A DNA stretch of 64,000 nt from Micrococcales bacterium 31B. Its GTDB lineage: Bacteria > Actinomycetota > Actinomycetes > Actinomycetales > Dermabacteraceae. Location of the stretch: positions 100,037-164,036 of the forward strand of contig JAFFTF010000003.1 in NCBI GenBank assembly GCA_022803075.1, read 5' to 3'. How positions within the stretch are numbered: the stretch's first letter is position 1; every line of letters begins with the position of its first letter. The notes beneath the pieces were generated by a model. The model did not search any database and was not told where the DNA came from. It worked only from the letters and a program-made list of their open reading frames with translations. Both the position numbers and the translations under genes were made by a program. Positions 36,701-46,202 of this stretch are shown here, piece after piece.

Positions 36701-36955
36701 ATGTCGATCTTTGAGCAAATTTTCAATCCCAATGCCGCGCGTGCGCGCGAGTTTTTGGAGACTGAAAAGCAGCTCCCGGCACCCACGCCGACCCCGGGGA
36801 AGGGCCCGCTCGACCTTGACGGCGGCGGCGTCGTGAAGATTGGCGACACGGGAGACATCACCCACGAGAGTCAGGCCCCGGCCACCACCGCAGGCAAGAC
36901 CACCATCACGATTCGCTCCGCCAAGCCCGCCCCGCAGCGCCCCGCCGAGTCGTAA
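36701..36955 (+). CDS. Small conserved actinobacterial-type protein (DUF6191-like)
   Basis: 84 residues. It starts MSIFEQIFNPNAARAREFLE and has GPLDLDGGGVVKIG in the middle, a pattern I associate with the small actinobacterial DUF6191 family (FNPGARH-type start and a central GPxDLxxGxVxI). The assignment is from memory of the family pattern, not a search. The C-terminal third is Ala/Pro/Thr-rich and probably disordered. There is no membrane segment. It is divergent from truA with 113 bp between starts; the function is unknown. Confidence 0.55.
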   Translation: MSIFEQIFNPNAARAREFLETEKQLPAPTPTPGKGPLDLDGGGVVKIGDTGDITHESQAPATTAGKTTITIRSAKPAPQRPAES

Positions 36956-37162
36956 TTTGCCAAGTTCCCCACCTCTGCTCGGGAACTTCTCCGCGCCTTC
37001 GCTCGTTTCATGGAACGACACATGCCCTTCACTCTGAGTTTCGCATCATGCCTGAGAGTGCTACGGTGCACGAATGCCACTTTGCCGCCCACACGGACCA
37101 GCGTGGCTCCAGGTGACCCGACGTCGTAGCAGGAGCACGACAGAGCGTCTGCGAGGAACACT

Positions 37163-38074
37163 TTGAATACGTTAGCGAGCACCACCCACGGGTCGACCTC
37201 GCGGCCGCCCCGGGCCGCGACCTCAGCACGCCCCGTCGACGCTGGGGCCAAGACCGGCAATTCCCATCTGCACGACACCGCCTTCGAATCGCTGCAGTGC
37301 CTCGAGCGCTACCAGGACGAGGTGCCCCGCGCGCTCGCCTCGGTCGAACTGATCGGCCCCTTCACGCTGTTTGTGAACGAGAGCGGTGAGTGGCCGTTCT
37401 ACGCGCGCCCGTCGCAGGGCGCGCGCGACTTCGCGGTCGAAGACGCGCTCGAGGTACTCGAACGCCAAGAGAGACTCGACGTGCCGCAGACCTTCGAGTG
37501 GGTCAAAGAAATCACGCCCGAACTCGCTCCGGTTCTCGAATCAGCCGGCCTGGTCATCGATGAGTTCCCCATCCTGCGTCGCCTCACGGGCGGCCAGATC
37601 AACGCTTCTGAACCCCACGGCATCGAGATTCGCGTAGTCAAGCCCCACGACAACCTCGCCAAAATCGGCGTGGTAGCGGCGGCCGCGTTTGGCTATGCCG
37701 GAGCCTTCACCTTTGATGTGGACGCGTTTCTGGCCGAGTCCCAGCGCGGTACCGCTGGCATGAGCCGGCAAATTATGGAGCACCTGGTCACGCTCGTCGC
37801 GGCCTACGACGGCGACACCCCCGTGGCCGTCGCCGCCGCGAACCCGCGGGGCGATCTCGCCGAACTCATCGGGGTCGCCACCCTTCCCGCGTACCGCCGC
37901 CGCGGGCTTGGATTGGCCGTCACCGCCGAGCTCACCCGAGAACTGGGCCGACGGGGCGTCCACGAGATCTTCGTGAACGCCCAGGAGCCCGACGCGGCCA
38001 CCCTGTATCAAGCCATCGGGTTCACCGAGATTGGCACGGCGTGCATCGCCGAGTGGCCCCTCGACGACGACTAA
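37163..38074 (+). CDS. GNAT-family N-acetyltransferase
   Basis: 303 residues. The acetyl-CoA binding motif A is clear near the C-terminus (LIGVATLPAYRRRGLGLAVTAELTREL), followed by EIFVNAQEPDAATLYQAIGF (motif B). The N-terminal ~150 residues form a second, degenerate GNAT-like half, as in two-domain actinobacterial GNATs. The start is TTG 37163 with GAGGA five nt upstream. Substrate unknown. It lies 60 bp before purD on the same strand. Confidence 0.85.
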   Translation: MNTLASTTHGSTSRPPRAATSARPVDAGAKTGNSHLHDTAFESLQCLERYQDEVPRALASVELIGPFTLFVNESGEWPFYARPSQGARDFAVEDALEVLERQERLDVPQTFEWVKEITPELAPVLESAGLVIDEFPILRRLTGGQINASEPHGIEIRVVKPHDNLAKIGVVAAAAFGYAGAFTFDVDAFLAESQRGTAGMSRQIMEHLVTLVAAYDGDTPVAVAAANPRGDLAELIGVATLPAYRRRGLGLAVTAELTRELGRRGVHEIFVNAQEPDAATLYQAIGFTEIGTACIAEWPLDDD

Positions 38075-38122
38075 GGGTTTCTGCCAAAGTGAAACGCCCA
38101 CGCGCCTAGGCCCGGCATTGCC

Positions 38123-38128
38123 TAGGCT
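38123..38128 (+). promoter_or_regulatory. Candidate -10 element of purD (leaderless) within a CCTAGG repeat
   Basis: TAGGCT ends six nt before GTG 38135. It lies in the second of two GCCTAGGC palindromes in this short gap (38104-38111 and 38120-38127), which could be an operator. Confidence 0.4.
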
Positions 38129-38134
38129 TAGAGC

Positions 38135-39445
38135 GTGAAGATACTCGTGATTGGAACCGGCGCGCGCGAGCACGCCCTCGTTCGCTCCCTCGCCCAAGAC
38201 CCCGCCGTCACCGCCCTGCATGCCGCGCCGGGTAACCCCGGCATCGGCCAACTCGCTACGCTGCACCCGCTCGACATTCTTGACGGACGCGCGGCGGCCG
38301 CGTTGGCGCGTGAGGTGGCGGCCGACCTCGTGGTGATCGGGCCCGAGGCCCCCTTGGTCGCGGGCGTCGGAGACGCAGTGCGCGAGGCAGGTATTGACGT
38401 GTTCGGCCCCTCCGGGGCCGCCGCGATGCTGGAGGGCTCGAAGTCCTTCGCCAAAGAGGTGATGGAGGCGGCGGGGGTGCCCACCGCCCGAGCGTTCACG
38501 TGCACCACCCGCGAGCACATCGAGTCGGCCCTTGACGAGTTCGGCGCCCCCTATGTGGTGAAGGCTGACGGCCTCGCGGCGGGTAAGGGTGTCGTCGTCA
38601 CCGCCGACCGCGCCGAAGCGCTGGCCCACGGCGAGGCCTGCGTGTCCGTGCCGGGCTCCGCCGTGGTGATCGAGGAGTACCTCGACGGCCCCGAGGTGTC
38701 GCTGTTTTGCATCTGTGACGGCACCACGGTGGTGCCGCTCGAACCGGCACAGGATTTCAAGCGCGCGCTTGACGGAGACCAGGGCCCCAATACTGGCGGA
38801 ATGGGCGCATACTCACCCCTCCCCTGGGCCGACCCCAACCTCACGGCCCAGGTGATCGCCTCCGTCGCCGAGCCGACGATCGCAGAAATGGCCAAGCGCG
38901 GCACGCCGTTCGTTGGCGTGCTGTACTGCGGTCTGGCCCTGACCAGCCAGGGCATGCGCGTGGTGGAGTTCAATGCGCGGTTCGGAGACCCCGAGACGCA
39001 GGTCGTGCTCGCACGGCTCGAAACGCCCCTCGCAGGAGTCCTGCAGGCGGCCGCGCGGGGCACCCTCGCCGCGCTACCGCCACTCACCTGGTCGAGCGAC
39101 GCGGCCGTCACGGTCGTGCTCGCCTCCGCGGGGTATCCAGCCACGTCGCGCTCGGGTGACCCCATCACCGGCATCGAGGACGCCGAGGTGGACGGCGCCG
39201 CCGTTTTGCACGCTGGCACCGCCCTCGTGGACGGCACGCTCGTCTCGAACGGTGGCCGAGTGCTGTCGATCGTTGGCACGGGTACGGACCTCCGCGATGC
39301 CCGCGTGGCGGCCTATCGTGCGCTTGACGTCATCGAGATGACGGGCGGCCAGAGCCGTAGCGACATCGCCGCCAAGGCGTCGCGGGGCGCGACCGCCACC
39401 TCGGCGATTCCCGTGGTGCCGAACCCCTCCGTGAAGGACGCCTAA
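38135..39445 (+). CDS. purD: Phosphoribosylamine-glycine ligase (GARS)
   Basis: 436-residue ATP-grasp enzyme, the second step of de novo purine synthesis (PRA plus glycine to GAR). It starts KILVIGTGAREHALVRSLA; PYVVKADGLAAGKGVVV is the ATP-grasp lysine loop; NTGGMGAYSPLP and RFGDPETQVVLARL complete it. GTG 38135 is supported by the -10 spacing. purC follows after one nt. Confidence 0.96.
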   Translation: MKILVIGTGAREHALVRSLAQDPAVTALHAAPGNPGIGQLATLHPLDILDGRAAAALAREVAADLVVIGPEAPLVAGVGDAVREAGIDVFGPSGAAAMLEGSKSFAKEVMEAAGVPTARAFTCTTREHIESALDEFGAPYVVKADGLAAGKGVVVTADRAEALAHGEACVSVPGSAVVIEEYLDGPEVSLFCICDGTTVVPLEPAQDFKRALDGDQGPNTGGMGAYSPLPWADPNLTAQVIASVAEPTIAEMAKRGTPFVGVLYCGLALTSQGMRVVEFNARFGDPETQVVLARLETPLAGVLQAAARGTLAALPPLTWSSDAAVTVVLASAGYPATSRSGDPITGIEDAEVDGAAVLHAGTALVDGTLVSNGGRVLSIVGTGTDLRDARVAAYRALDVIEMTGGQSRSDIAAKASRGATATSAIPVVPNPSVKDA

Positions 39446-39446
39446 G

Positions 39447-40346
39447 ATGGTCGGTCTTCACACTGAAACCCTTGACCTGCCCGGGTGGACCCACGTCTAT
39501 TCGGGCAAGGTGCGCGACCTGTACCGCCCCGCCGACCCGGGCACGACCGACCGACTGCTGGTCGTGGCGTCCAATCGCCTGTCGTCTTTCGATGTCATGC
39601 TGGGCACCGAGATTCCCGACAAGGGCGCGATTTTGACCCAGCTCTCGCTGTGGTGGTTTGAGCAGCTTGCCGACCTGGTGCCCCACCACGTGATTGCCGA
39701 CGCGGAGGTGCCGACGGCCGTCGCGGGTCGCGCGACCGTGTGTCGTTCGCTCGACATGTACCCTCTTGAATGCATCGCACGCGGGTACCTCACGGGCTCG
39801 GGCCTGAAGGACTACCTGGCCACGGGCGCGGTCTGCGGAATCACGCTGCCCGCGGGCCTGGCCGACGGTTCACGCCTGCCGCAGGCGATCTTCACGCCGT
39901 CCGCCAAGGCGGCTGTGGGTGATCACGACGAGAACGTCACCTTTGAGGCTGCCGAGCGCGCGACGACGCCAGCCATCGCGGCCGAATTGCGCGACCTCAC
40001 CCTGCGTCTTTTCACGCGGGCGGAAGACCTCGCGCGCGAGCGCGGGATCATCCTGGCCGATACCAAGTTCGAGTTCGGCAACGACCCCGCCACGGGCGCA
40101 ACGACGCTCGGGGACGAAGTGCTCACCCCAGACTCCTCACGGTTTTGGGACGCCGCGACCTGGCAGCCGGGTTCGACACAGGCGTCGTTCGATAAGCAGT
40201 TCGTGCGCGACTGGATTCTCTCGACGGGCTGGACGGCCGCTTCGGGCGAAGCGCCTCCCCCACTGCCCGAGCAGATCGTGGAGCGCACGCGAGGGCGCTA
40301 CCTCGAGGCGTTTCGTCGGCTCACGGGCCGCGAGTTTTCCGCCTAG
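39447..40346 (+). CDS. purC: Phosphoribosylaminoimidazole-succinocarboxamide synthase (SAICAR synthetase)
   Basis: 299 residues; joins CAIR and aspartate to make SAICAR. Motifs: VYSGKVRDLY, VASNRLSSFDVML, the ARGYLTGSG loop, DTKFEFG and EVLTPDSSRFW. It is the longer actinobacterial/yeast-like type rather than the ~240-residue E. coli form. One nt separates it from purD, so the two are co-transcribed. Confidence 0.96.
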   Translation: MVGLHTETLDLPGWTHVYSGKVRDLYRPADPGTTDRLLVVASNRLSSFDVMLGTEIPDKGAILTQLSLWWFEQLADLVPHHVIADAEVPTAVAGRATVCRSLDMYPLECIARGYLTGSGLKDYLATGAVCGITLPAGLADGSRLPQAIFTPSAKAAVGDHDENVTFEAAERATTPAIAAELRDLTLRLFTRAEDLARERGIILADTKFEFGNDPATGATTLGDEVLTPDSSRFWDAATWQPGSTQASFDKQFVRDWILSTGWTAASGEAPPPLPEQIVERTRGRYLEAFRRLTGREFSA

Positions 40347-40363
40347 TCTCACCGCGCAATGGG

Positions 40364-41020
40364 TCAGATTTCGATGATCTTCGATTCGGGCCAGTCGGTG
40401 AGCACACTACCCTCGGGCAGCAAGCCCGTGAGCAGGCGCACGGCGATGGCCCGGCCGGGCGGGGAGGCCACGGCATCGTGGACGGGGATGGCCTGGCGCG
40501 GCGCCACCGCCACGAGGGCATCAATCATGGCGCCGACGCTGGTCCAGGGTGCCGTGATGGCAAAGGCCAGGGCGTCGATCTCGTGGAACTCGGGGCACGG
40601 CTCTTGCGAGTCACCCGTGACTCCGAGCCGCTTCTCTCCGGGCGAGGTGATGACGAAACCGGTGTTCTGCACGCGGGGTATCGACGGGTGAATCACCTCG
40701 TGCAGGCCGCCCACCCCCGTCACCGTGACGTCACCGACCTCGACGATGTCGCCGGGTCGCACGTCGCGGCACTCGATGCCCTCGGCACGTAGGATCTCGG
40801 CGGCCTGAGGCTCCGCGTAGAGGGGGATCCCGGGATTCCCCTGGTGCAGAGCGCGGAGCGTAGCCGGGTCCGCGTGGTCGGCGTGCTGGTGAGTAACGAA
40901 GATGGCATGCGCTCCGGTGATGGCGCCGGCCTGCGGTGAGAAGTTGCCCGGGTCGATGATGAGTCGAGTCGTACCGATGTCCACGGTGAAGCAGGCGTGA
41001 CCGTAATGCTGCAGTTTCAT
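40364..41020 (-). CDS. MBL-fold metal-dependent hydrolase (UlaG-like)
   Basis: 218 residues from ATG 41020 (GGTGGG upstream). It has the UlaG-type start MKLQHYGHACFTVDIG, the metal motif THQHADHADP (the usual HxHxDH is preserved as HQHADH), GVTGDSQ and a late His (IPVHDAV). Members of this group are predicted Zn- or Mn-dependent hydrolases of phosphoesters or lactones; the substrate is unknown. It is convergent with purC (17 bp apart) and interrupts the purine genes. Confidence 0.85.
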   Translation of the reverse strand: MKLQHYGHACFTVDIGTTRLIIDPGNFSPQAGAITGAHAIFVTHQHADHADPATLRALHQGNPGIPLYAEPQAAEILRAEGIECRDVRPGDIVEVGDVTVTGVGGLHEVIHPSIPRVQNTGFVITSPGEKRLGVTGDSQEPCPEFHEIDALAFAITAPWTSVGAMIDALVAVAPRQAIPVHDAVASPPGRAIAVRLLTGLLPEGSVLTDWPESKIIEI

Positions 41021-41195
41021 CCCACCATCCAACCACGCGCTCACGGGAAAACGCGCATAATCTCCGAGGCGCCGCGTAGGCGCGTTTTCGGGCCGGACGC
41101 TCCCGGGGCCCGCTGGCACCACCGCACCACGCGGTGTCCGAATTCGCAGGCCAGGCGCCACCTCCGGGCACGCTGTGGGCCGCGATCCGGATTCT

Positions 41196-42527
41196 TTAGG
41201 GTGAGGATTTCATGACGTAATTGGCGGCCTGTTCCGCGTCCGCGAGCGCCTTGGCCGTGTCGACACTGCCCTCGAAAACGCGATTCAGATTGGGCTTTGC
41301 CGCGCGCAGTGCGTCGTTGAAGTGAGCGCCGCCGGGGGCCGCAATGAGGCCCTTGTTGCTGCGGTCCATGAACAGCGGCGAGACGTTGATGTGCTTCGAC
41401 TCCCAGTAGCGAAAGTAGACGTACTGGGCCGACCGGACCGCGGGCAGCAGCGAGCCGTCCTCGGCGAGGGGCACCTGGCCCTCGCGAGAGCCCAGCCACT
41501 CGATCGCAAGGTTGACCGCTTCGGCGTGTTCGGAGGCGGCATTGCCTGCCGCAGCCACGCCATTGGCCGTAGAAATCGGCCCCGCGGGCCCGGACGGCAG
41601 GTGCACGAGGCCCCATTCGAAGGTGGCGCTTCGATAGATCTCGGCGAGGTTGTAACTGCCCGACTGGAACAGCGCGAGTCGGCCGTCCAAGAATAATTGC
41701 TTGGTGTAATTGGGGTCCTCGTTCGTCTGCGCTGCGGGCGGAGCCACGTGGAACGTGTTGATGAGCCGCGAGACGTAGTTGAAGGCGGCGACGGTCTTCG
41801 GCTCGGTCAGCGTGAACGTGCGCCCCGTCATGAAGGTACCGCCGTTGGACCCGATGAACGGCAGGATGATGGCCTGCAAATCTTGGCTCGCACTGAAGCC
41901 GTAGTGGGCCACCTTAGTGGGGTCGAAGCGCGGATTGTCGGCCGTGAACCCCGCCTCGTCCCGGGTGAGTTTTTGGGCGATGGCCACGAGGCTGTCGGGT
42001 TCTCCGGTCACCGGTGACCATCTCATGATGTCGATGTCGGAGACCTTGATGCCGGCCTGGTCGAGGAGCGCCTTGTTGTAGTAGATCGCCGTGCCGCCGT
42101 CGACGGTTTGCGGCACGGCCCAGAGAATATTGCCGAGCACGAACTGAGAGACCACGTCACTGTCCCAGGTTTTGCGGGCGCCCGCGCCGAGGATGTCGTC
42201 GACGCTGACGAGGCGACCTTCACTCGCGAGCTCACGGTAGGAGGCGTTGTTTAGCCAGAACAGGTCGGGCGCCGCTCCACTCGCCATGTCGGTGCGCAGT
42301 TGCGAGAAGTAGGTGGTCCACGGTTCGTATTCGATGCGCACCTTGATGTCGGGGTGCGCTGCCGTGAACTCCGCGAAGGACCGCTGATAGGCGACATTCG
42401 CAGTGGGGTCCCAGGTTCTAAACACCAGCGTCACGGGCTCGCGGCTGGTTCGCACTAGGCCGCAGCCCGCGAGCGAACACAGCATGATGAGGAGGGCGAG
42501 AATCCCGCGCACCCGTCCTAAATGCAT
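41196..42527 (-). CDS. ABC-transporter solute-binding lipoprotein (family 1, sugar-type)
   Basis: 443 residues. A lipobox L-A-G-C after a hydrophobic stretch (LALLIMLCSLAGCGL) predicts a lipid-anchored extracellular protein. The mature part matches carbohydrate-binding family 1 (VTLVFRTWDPTANVAY, EYEPWTTYFSQLRTDMASG, APDLFWLNNASY, GIPQT-like VPQTVDGGTAIYYNKALL). ATG 42527 has AGAGG upstream; GTG 42545 is an alternative. No permease or ATPase gene is nearby, so it is an orphan binding protein here. Confidence 0.88.
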   Translation of the reverse strand: MHLGRVRGILALLIMLCSLAGCGLVRTSREPVTLVFRTWDPTANVAYQRSFAEFTAAHPDIKVRIEYEPWTTYFSQLRTDMASGAAPDLFWLNNASYRELASEGRLVSVDDILGAGARKTWDSDVVSQFVLGNILWAVPQTVDGGTAIYYNKALLDQAGIKVSDIDIMRWSPVTGEPDSLVAIAQKLTRDEAGFTADNPRFDPTKVAHYGFSASQDLQAIILPFIGSNGGTFMTGRTFTLTEPKTVAAFNYVSRLINTFHVAPPAAQTNEDPNYTKQLFLDGRLALFQSGSYNLAEIYRSATFEWGLVHLPSGPAGPISTANGVAAAGNAASEHAEAVNLAIEWLGSREGQVPLAEDGSLLPAVRSAQYVYFRYWESKHINVSPLFMDRSNKGLIAAPGGAHFNDALRAAKPNLNRVFEGSVDTAKALADAEQAANYVMKSSP

Positions 42528-42765
42528 GCCGTACCGCCTCTTCACGTCTGATGAACGGCCGCGCTGAGCGCGGCCGCTTGATAGCGAGAATAGACCCGCC
42601 AGGCCGCCGGGGGCGCGCGATATTGCCATGCTAGACGCGGCCTCTGGACGCCCGCCGCATCACCTAGCATGTAGGCGACTGCACACCGCATTGCGCGATG
42701 AAACCGGCCCCAGGAGCGGTTGGTGCTCGCGAATGCCCCGGCCATCCGGCCCCAAAGGAGACACC

Positions 42766-43026
42766 ATGGGACGCGTCATCATCGACGTCATGCCAAAGCC
42801 CGAAATTCTTGACCCCCAGGGGAAGGCCGTGGCGGGTGCCCTGCCTCGCCTGGGCTTCGACCGTTTCACCTCCGTGCGCGTGGGTAAGCGCTTCGAACTT
42901 GAGGTGGAGGGCGAGGTCACGGAAGCCGTACTCGCTGACGCGGCCAAGGCCGCCGCAACGCTGCTCTCCAACCCCGTGATCGAGGACGTCGTGAGCGTCC
43001 GCGACGCCGCGAAGGACCCCTCATGA
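42766..43026 (+). CDS. purS: Phosphoribosylformylglycinamidine synthase subunit PurS
   Basis: 86 residues; the small structural subunit that joins PurL and PurQ in the three-part FGAM synthase. Pattern [22 protein letters not shown], then [17 protein letters not shown], is typical. AAAGGAG stands before the ATG, and the stop overlaps the purQ start by 4 nt. Confidence 0.95.
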   Translation: MGRVIIDVMPKPEILDPQGKAVAGALPRLGFDRFTSVRVGKRFELEVEGEVTEAVLADAAKAAATLLSNPVIEDVVSVRDAAKDPS

Positions 43027-43763
43027 AAATCGGCGTGGTCACGTTTCCCGGCACTCTTGACGATCGCGACGCGGCCCGCGCCGTCACGCTCGCGGGTGGC
43101 GAAGCGGTCGCCCTCTGGCACGGCGACTCAGACCTCAAGGGCGTCGACGCGGTGGTGCTGCCTGGTGGCTTTAGCTATGGAGATTACCTGCGCTGCGGCG
43201 CCATCTCGCGCTTCGCGCCGGTCATGGATTCCCTTATCGACGCCGCGAACGGCGGCATGCCCGTGCTGGGCATTTGCAATGGTTTCCAGGTACTGTGCGA
43301 AGCGCACCTGCTGCCCGGCGCCCTGATTCGCAATGATCACCAGCGCTTCGTCTGCCGCGACCAACCACTCGTGGTCGAGAACGTCACCACGCCATTCACC
43401 TCGGGCTTCACGGCGCAGCAGGAGATCTTGATTCCGCTGAAGAACGGCGAAGGCGGCTATATCGCCGATGACAAGACGCTCGACATGCTGGAGGGCGAAG
43501 GCCGGGTCGTGTTTCGGTACGCCGCGGGTGGCGGCGAGGGCTCGGCGCTGCCGGCCCCCCTCGAGGTCGCGAACCCGAACGGTTCACTGCGAAACATCGC
43601 GGGCATCACGAACGAACGCGGCAATGTCGTGGGCCTGATGCCGCACCCCGAGCATGCGGTGGAGGTCGGCTACGGCCCCGACACCGTGAGCGGAACCCGC
43701 AATGGCATCGACGGGCTCACCCTGTTCACCTCACTGCTGCAGAGTTTCGCGGCGGCTCATTAG
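43023..43763 (+). CDS. purQ: Phosphoribosylformylglycinamidine synthase subunit PurQ (glutaminase)
   Basis: 246-residue class I glutamine amidotransferase that feeds ammonia to PurL. Nucleophile motif [15 protein letters not shown], catalytic His-Glu in [10 protein letters not shown], and [17 protein letters not shown] near the N-terminus. It is translationally coupled to purS. The partner purL lies 7 kb downstream beyond a fatty-acid gene cassette. Confidence 0.96.
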   Translation: MKIGVVTFPGTLDDRDAARAVTLAGGEAVALWHGDSDLKGVDAVVLPGGFSYGDYLRCGAISRFAPVMDSLIDAANGGMPVLGICNGFQVLCEAHLLPGALIRNDHQRFVCRDQPLVVENVTTPFTSGFTAQQEILIPLKNGEGGYIADDKTLDMLEGEGRVVFRYAAGGGEGSALPAPLEVANPNGSLRNIAGITNERGNVVGLMPHPEHAVEVGYGPDTVSGTRNGIDGLTLFTSLLQSFAAAH

Positions 43764-43766
43764 ACC

Positions 43767-43790
43767 CGCCGGTTGGCAACCCAACCGGGC
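43767..43790 (+). terminator. Terminator of purSQ
   Basis: Inverted repeat CGCCGGTTGG-CAAC-CCAACCGGGCG immediately after the purQ stop; there is no U-tract. Confidence 0.6.
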
Positions 43791-43858
43791 GTCACGCGAG
43801 ACGTCGGCACCGCGGCGTCCGCCCCCACTACCGGGACGGGCGCCGCTTGCTTGTGCCC

Positions 43859-44794
43859 TTAGGCCGGACGCAGCGGACCCACCGTGGCCGTGAAGTGCGG
43901 TTTGCCGCGACGGTCGTCCCAGGCCACCGTCTCGATGTCGCCGCCGCTCGCCGTGTCGTCGCGCGACACGGAGCGCACGTGCACCGTTCCGGGGATCAAC
44001 ACGGGTGCCGCGAATTCGATGCTCCACCGGTACGAGCCGGGCAACCGCGAATCGATCGACGCGAGCGCCCGCGAGGCCGTGTACATGCCGTGGGCGATAG
44101 CCCGGCGAAAACCCAAGACGCGTGCCGTGAAGGGGCTCAGGTGGATAGGGTTGACGTCGCCCGAGAGGCTCGCATATTTGCGGCCGATGTCGCCCGCGAG
44201 GCGCCAGACCTCGGTGGCGGCGGGAGCCACGAACTCGCGGCGGGAGTGCACCTCGGCGCCGTCGTGCAGGGTCTCCACGCTGACCCCCAGTTGCCGACCC
44301 CGTGAAAGATAGGTCGACGTGCCCTTCCAGAGCAGTTCGGAGCCAGAATAAATCTCGGCGCACAGGTCAACCTCGGTGCCCTTGCGGTGCGGGCGCAGGT
44401 TGTCCGCCCAGGCCGAAACGTCGAGAACCTCACCGATTTCGGGGAGCCTGTGCACGTCGATCGTGTTTTTGGTGTGCACCATGCCCAGCAGGGGCAGGGG
44501 GAATCCGGGCTCCGTCATGACGACCAACGAGAGTGGGAACGCGAGCACGTGGAGGTACCCGGCAGGTAGCGCGGCGCCCGCGGGCAGACCGAAAAACTGC
44601 TGATAGGCCACGACCTGATCTGGGTCGGGGGCGATCTCGGTCGAAATCATGCGGTCCGGCAACACGTCGCGCTGGCCTATCGCCGAAATGATCGGCACTC
44701 GTTGCCGCACGCTTTGACTGGCACCTTTGGCATACAAGGCTGCCATGGTGGGCACCTCCGCGAGGTGCCGCTGAGATTTTTCGAGACCGCTCAT
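43859..44794 (-). CDS. MaoC-family 3-hydroxyacyl dehydratase (HtdX-like double hotdog)
   Basis: 311 residues with two hotdog halves. The C-terminal half carries the hydratase-2 motif with catalytic Asp and His (SGDVNPIHLSPFTARVLGF, then AIAHGMYT). The N-terminal half (~60-170) is the non-catalytic hotdog. Together with a FabG4-like reductase and a thiolase on the same strand this matches mycobacterial htdX-fabG4-fadA2. It should hydrate or dehydrate beta-hydroxyacyl thioesters. The start overlaps the upstream reductase stop by one nt (TAATG). Confidence 0.88.
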   Translation of the reverse strand: MSGLEKSQRHLAEVPTMAALYAKGASQSVRQRVPIISAIGQRDVLPDRMISTEIAPDPDQVVAYQQFFGLPAGAALPAGYLHVLAFPLSLVVMTEPGFPLPLLGMVHTKNTIDVHRLPEIGEVLDVSAWADNLRPHRKGTEVDLCAEIYSGSELLWKGTSTYLSRGRQLGVSVETLHDGAEVHSRREFVAPAATEVWRLAGDIGRKYASLSGDVNPIHLSPFTARVLGFRRAIAHGMYTASRALASIDSRLPGSYRWSIEFAAPVLIPGTVHVRSVSRDDTASGGDIETVAWDDRRGKPHFTATVGPLRPA

Positions 44795-46191
44795 TACGCC
44801 CCTACCAGGTTTTGACCGCACACGCGTAGTGTCTGCCCCTTCACTCCCGCGGCCTGGGGCCAGCACAAGAATGCGATGGTCTCGGCGACGTCCTGCGGCA
44901 GGCCGCCCTGGCCGAGCGAGCTCAGGCGGCGCGCGACCTGCTGGGTGGCGAAGGGAATCTTTGCGGTCATGTCAGTTTCTATGAAGCCCGGTGCTACGGC
45001 GTTGGCGGTGCCGCCCACAGCGCCCAGGCGTTCGCTCAAGTGTGCCACGCTGGCCATGACTCCCGCCTTGGACGCGGCGTAGTTGGTTTGGCCCCGGTTG
45101 CCGGCGATGGCGCTGGTTGAGGCGAGCGAGACTACGCGGGGAGCGTGCTGAAACAGGTCGCTCTCGAGCAGAGCAGCGTTAATGCGCAGCTGGCTCGCGA
45201 GATTGACCTCCAGCACGGAGTTCCACCGGGAATCGTCCATGTTGGCAAACATGCGGTCGCGGGTGATACCCGCGTTGTGCACCATGATGTCCAGTCGGCC
45301 ATAGAACTGGCGCGCGTGGTCCACGATCTCTTGCCCGGCTCGCTCGGCGGTGACGTCTACCTGCAGTGCAGTGCCGTCAATGGAGTTGGCGAGGCGTGCG
45401 AGGGCGTCCCCGGCGGCGGGTACGTCGATGGCAATGACGCGGGCTCCGTCGCGCTGGAGGGTGCGGGCTATGGCCGCGCCGATACCCCGGGCGGCGCCCG
45501 TCACGACGGCCACCTGGCCGGCCAGGGGTTGCAGTGGCCACGCTTCGGCCGCCGCCGGGCCCGCCGCGTCGACGCGCAGGGGTTGACCGTTCACGAAGGC
45601 CGAGCGGGTGCTCGCGAAGAATCGGAGCGCCGCGGACGCACTGGGGGCCAGACTCGCCCCGGGGCCGGTTGCCGCGTCGCGGGCGAGATCGATCAGGTTG
45701 GCCGTCGCTCCCCCGCGGACCTCGTGCGCGAGGGCCCGCATCGCTCCGAGGCCGGCCCGTTGGACACACGCGTGCTCCACGTCGGAGTCGCCCGCTTCGG
45801 GCGCGCTCGTCACGAACACGATGCGCGCACTGCGCGCGAGCCGCCTCTGCACGGGGGCTGCGGCCAGCATGAGCGTATTGAATTCGGTGAGGTTTCGGCA
45901 ATCGGCGACGCTCAGCACGAGGTGTGCGATGTCGGTGAGGTTGTCGTCCTGTCGGTGGACGTCGCGACCCCAGTCGAGCAACTGGGCAGAGACTGCGTCT
46001 CCGACTGGTCCCGCGCCGAGTACCAGGCTGGGGCCGTCAACGAATTCGCGCTCACCGTCGAATCGTTGCAGGCGAGCGGGCCGGGGTAGGCCGAGCGCGG
46101 TGGCGATGCGGCGTCCGAGCCCGCCCTGCACGAGGTGGGCGTATTTGTCTTGCGGGGCAAAACTGGGTGTCTTGGGTGCTGACGTGCTCAT
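44794..46191 (-). CDS. High-molecular-weight 3-oxoacyl-ACP/CoA reductase (FabG4-like)
   Basis: 465 residues, twice the size of FabG1. The N-terminal ~205 residues form a degenerate flavodoxin-like domain; the C-terminal SDR domain has the cofactor motif VAVVTGAARGIGAAIA, NAGITRD and the Ser-Tyr-Lys triad (SLASTSAIAGNRGQTNYAASK). Mycobacterial FabG4 of this shape uses NADH and beta-ketoacyl-CoA. AGGGAG precedes the ATG. It sits between the thiolase (11 nt upstream) and the MaoC gene (1-nt overlap). Confidence 0.9.
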   Translation of the reverse strand: MSTSAPKTPSFAPQDKYAHLVQGGLGRRIATALGLPRPARLQRFDGEREFVDGPSLVLGAGPVGDAVSAQLLDWGRDVHRQDDNLTDIAHLVLSVADCRNLTEFNTLMLAAAPVQRRLARSARIVFVTSAPEAGDSDVEHACVQRAGLGAMRALAHEVRGGATANLIDLARDAATGPGASLAPSASAALRFFASTRSAFVNGQPLRVDAAGPAAAEAWPLQPLAGQVAVVTGAARGIGAAIARTLQRDGARVIAIDVPAAGDALARLANSIDGTALQVDVTAERAGQEIVDHARQFYGRLDIMVHNAGITRDRMFANMDDSRWNSVLEVNLASQLRINAALLESDLFQHAPRVVSLASTSAIAGNRGQTNYAASKAGVMASVAHLSERLGAVGGTANAVAPGFIETDMTAKIPFATQQVARRLSSLGQGGLPQDVAETIAFLCWPQAAGVKGQTLRVCGQNLVGA

Positions 46192-46202
46192 GGCATTCTC
46201 CC

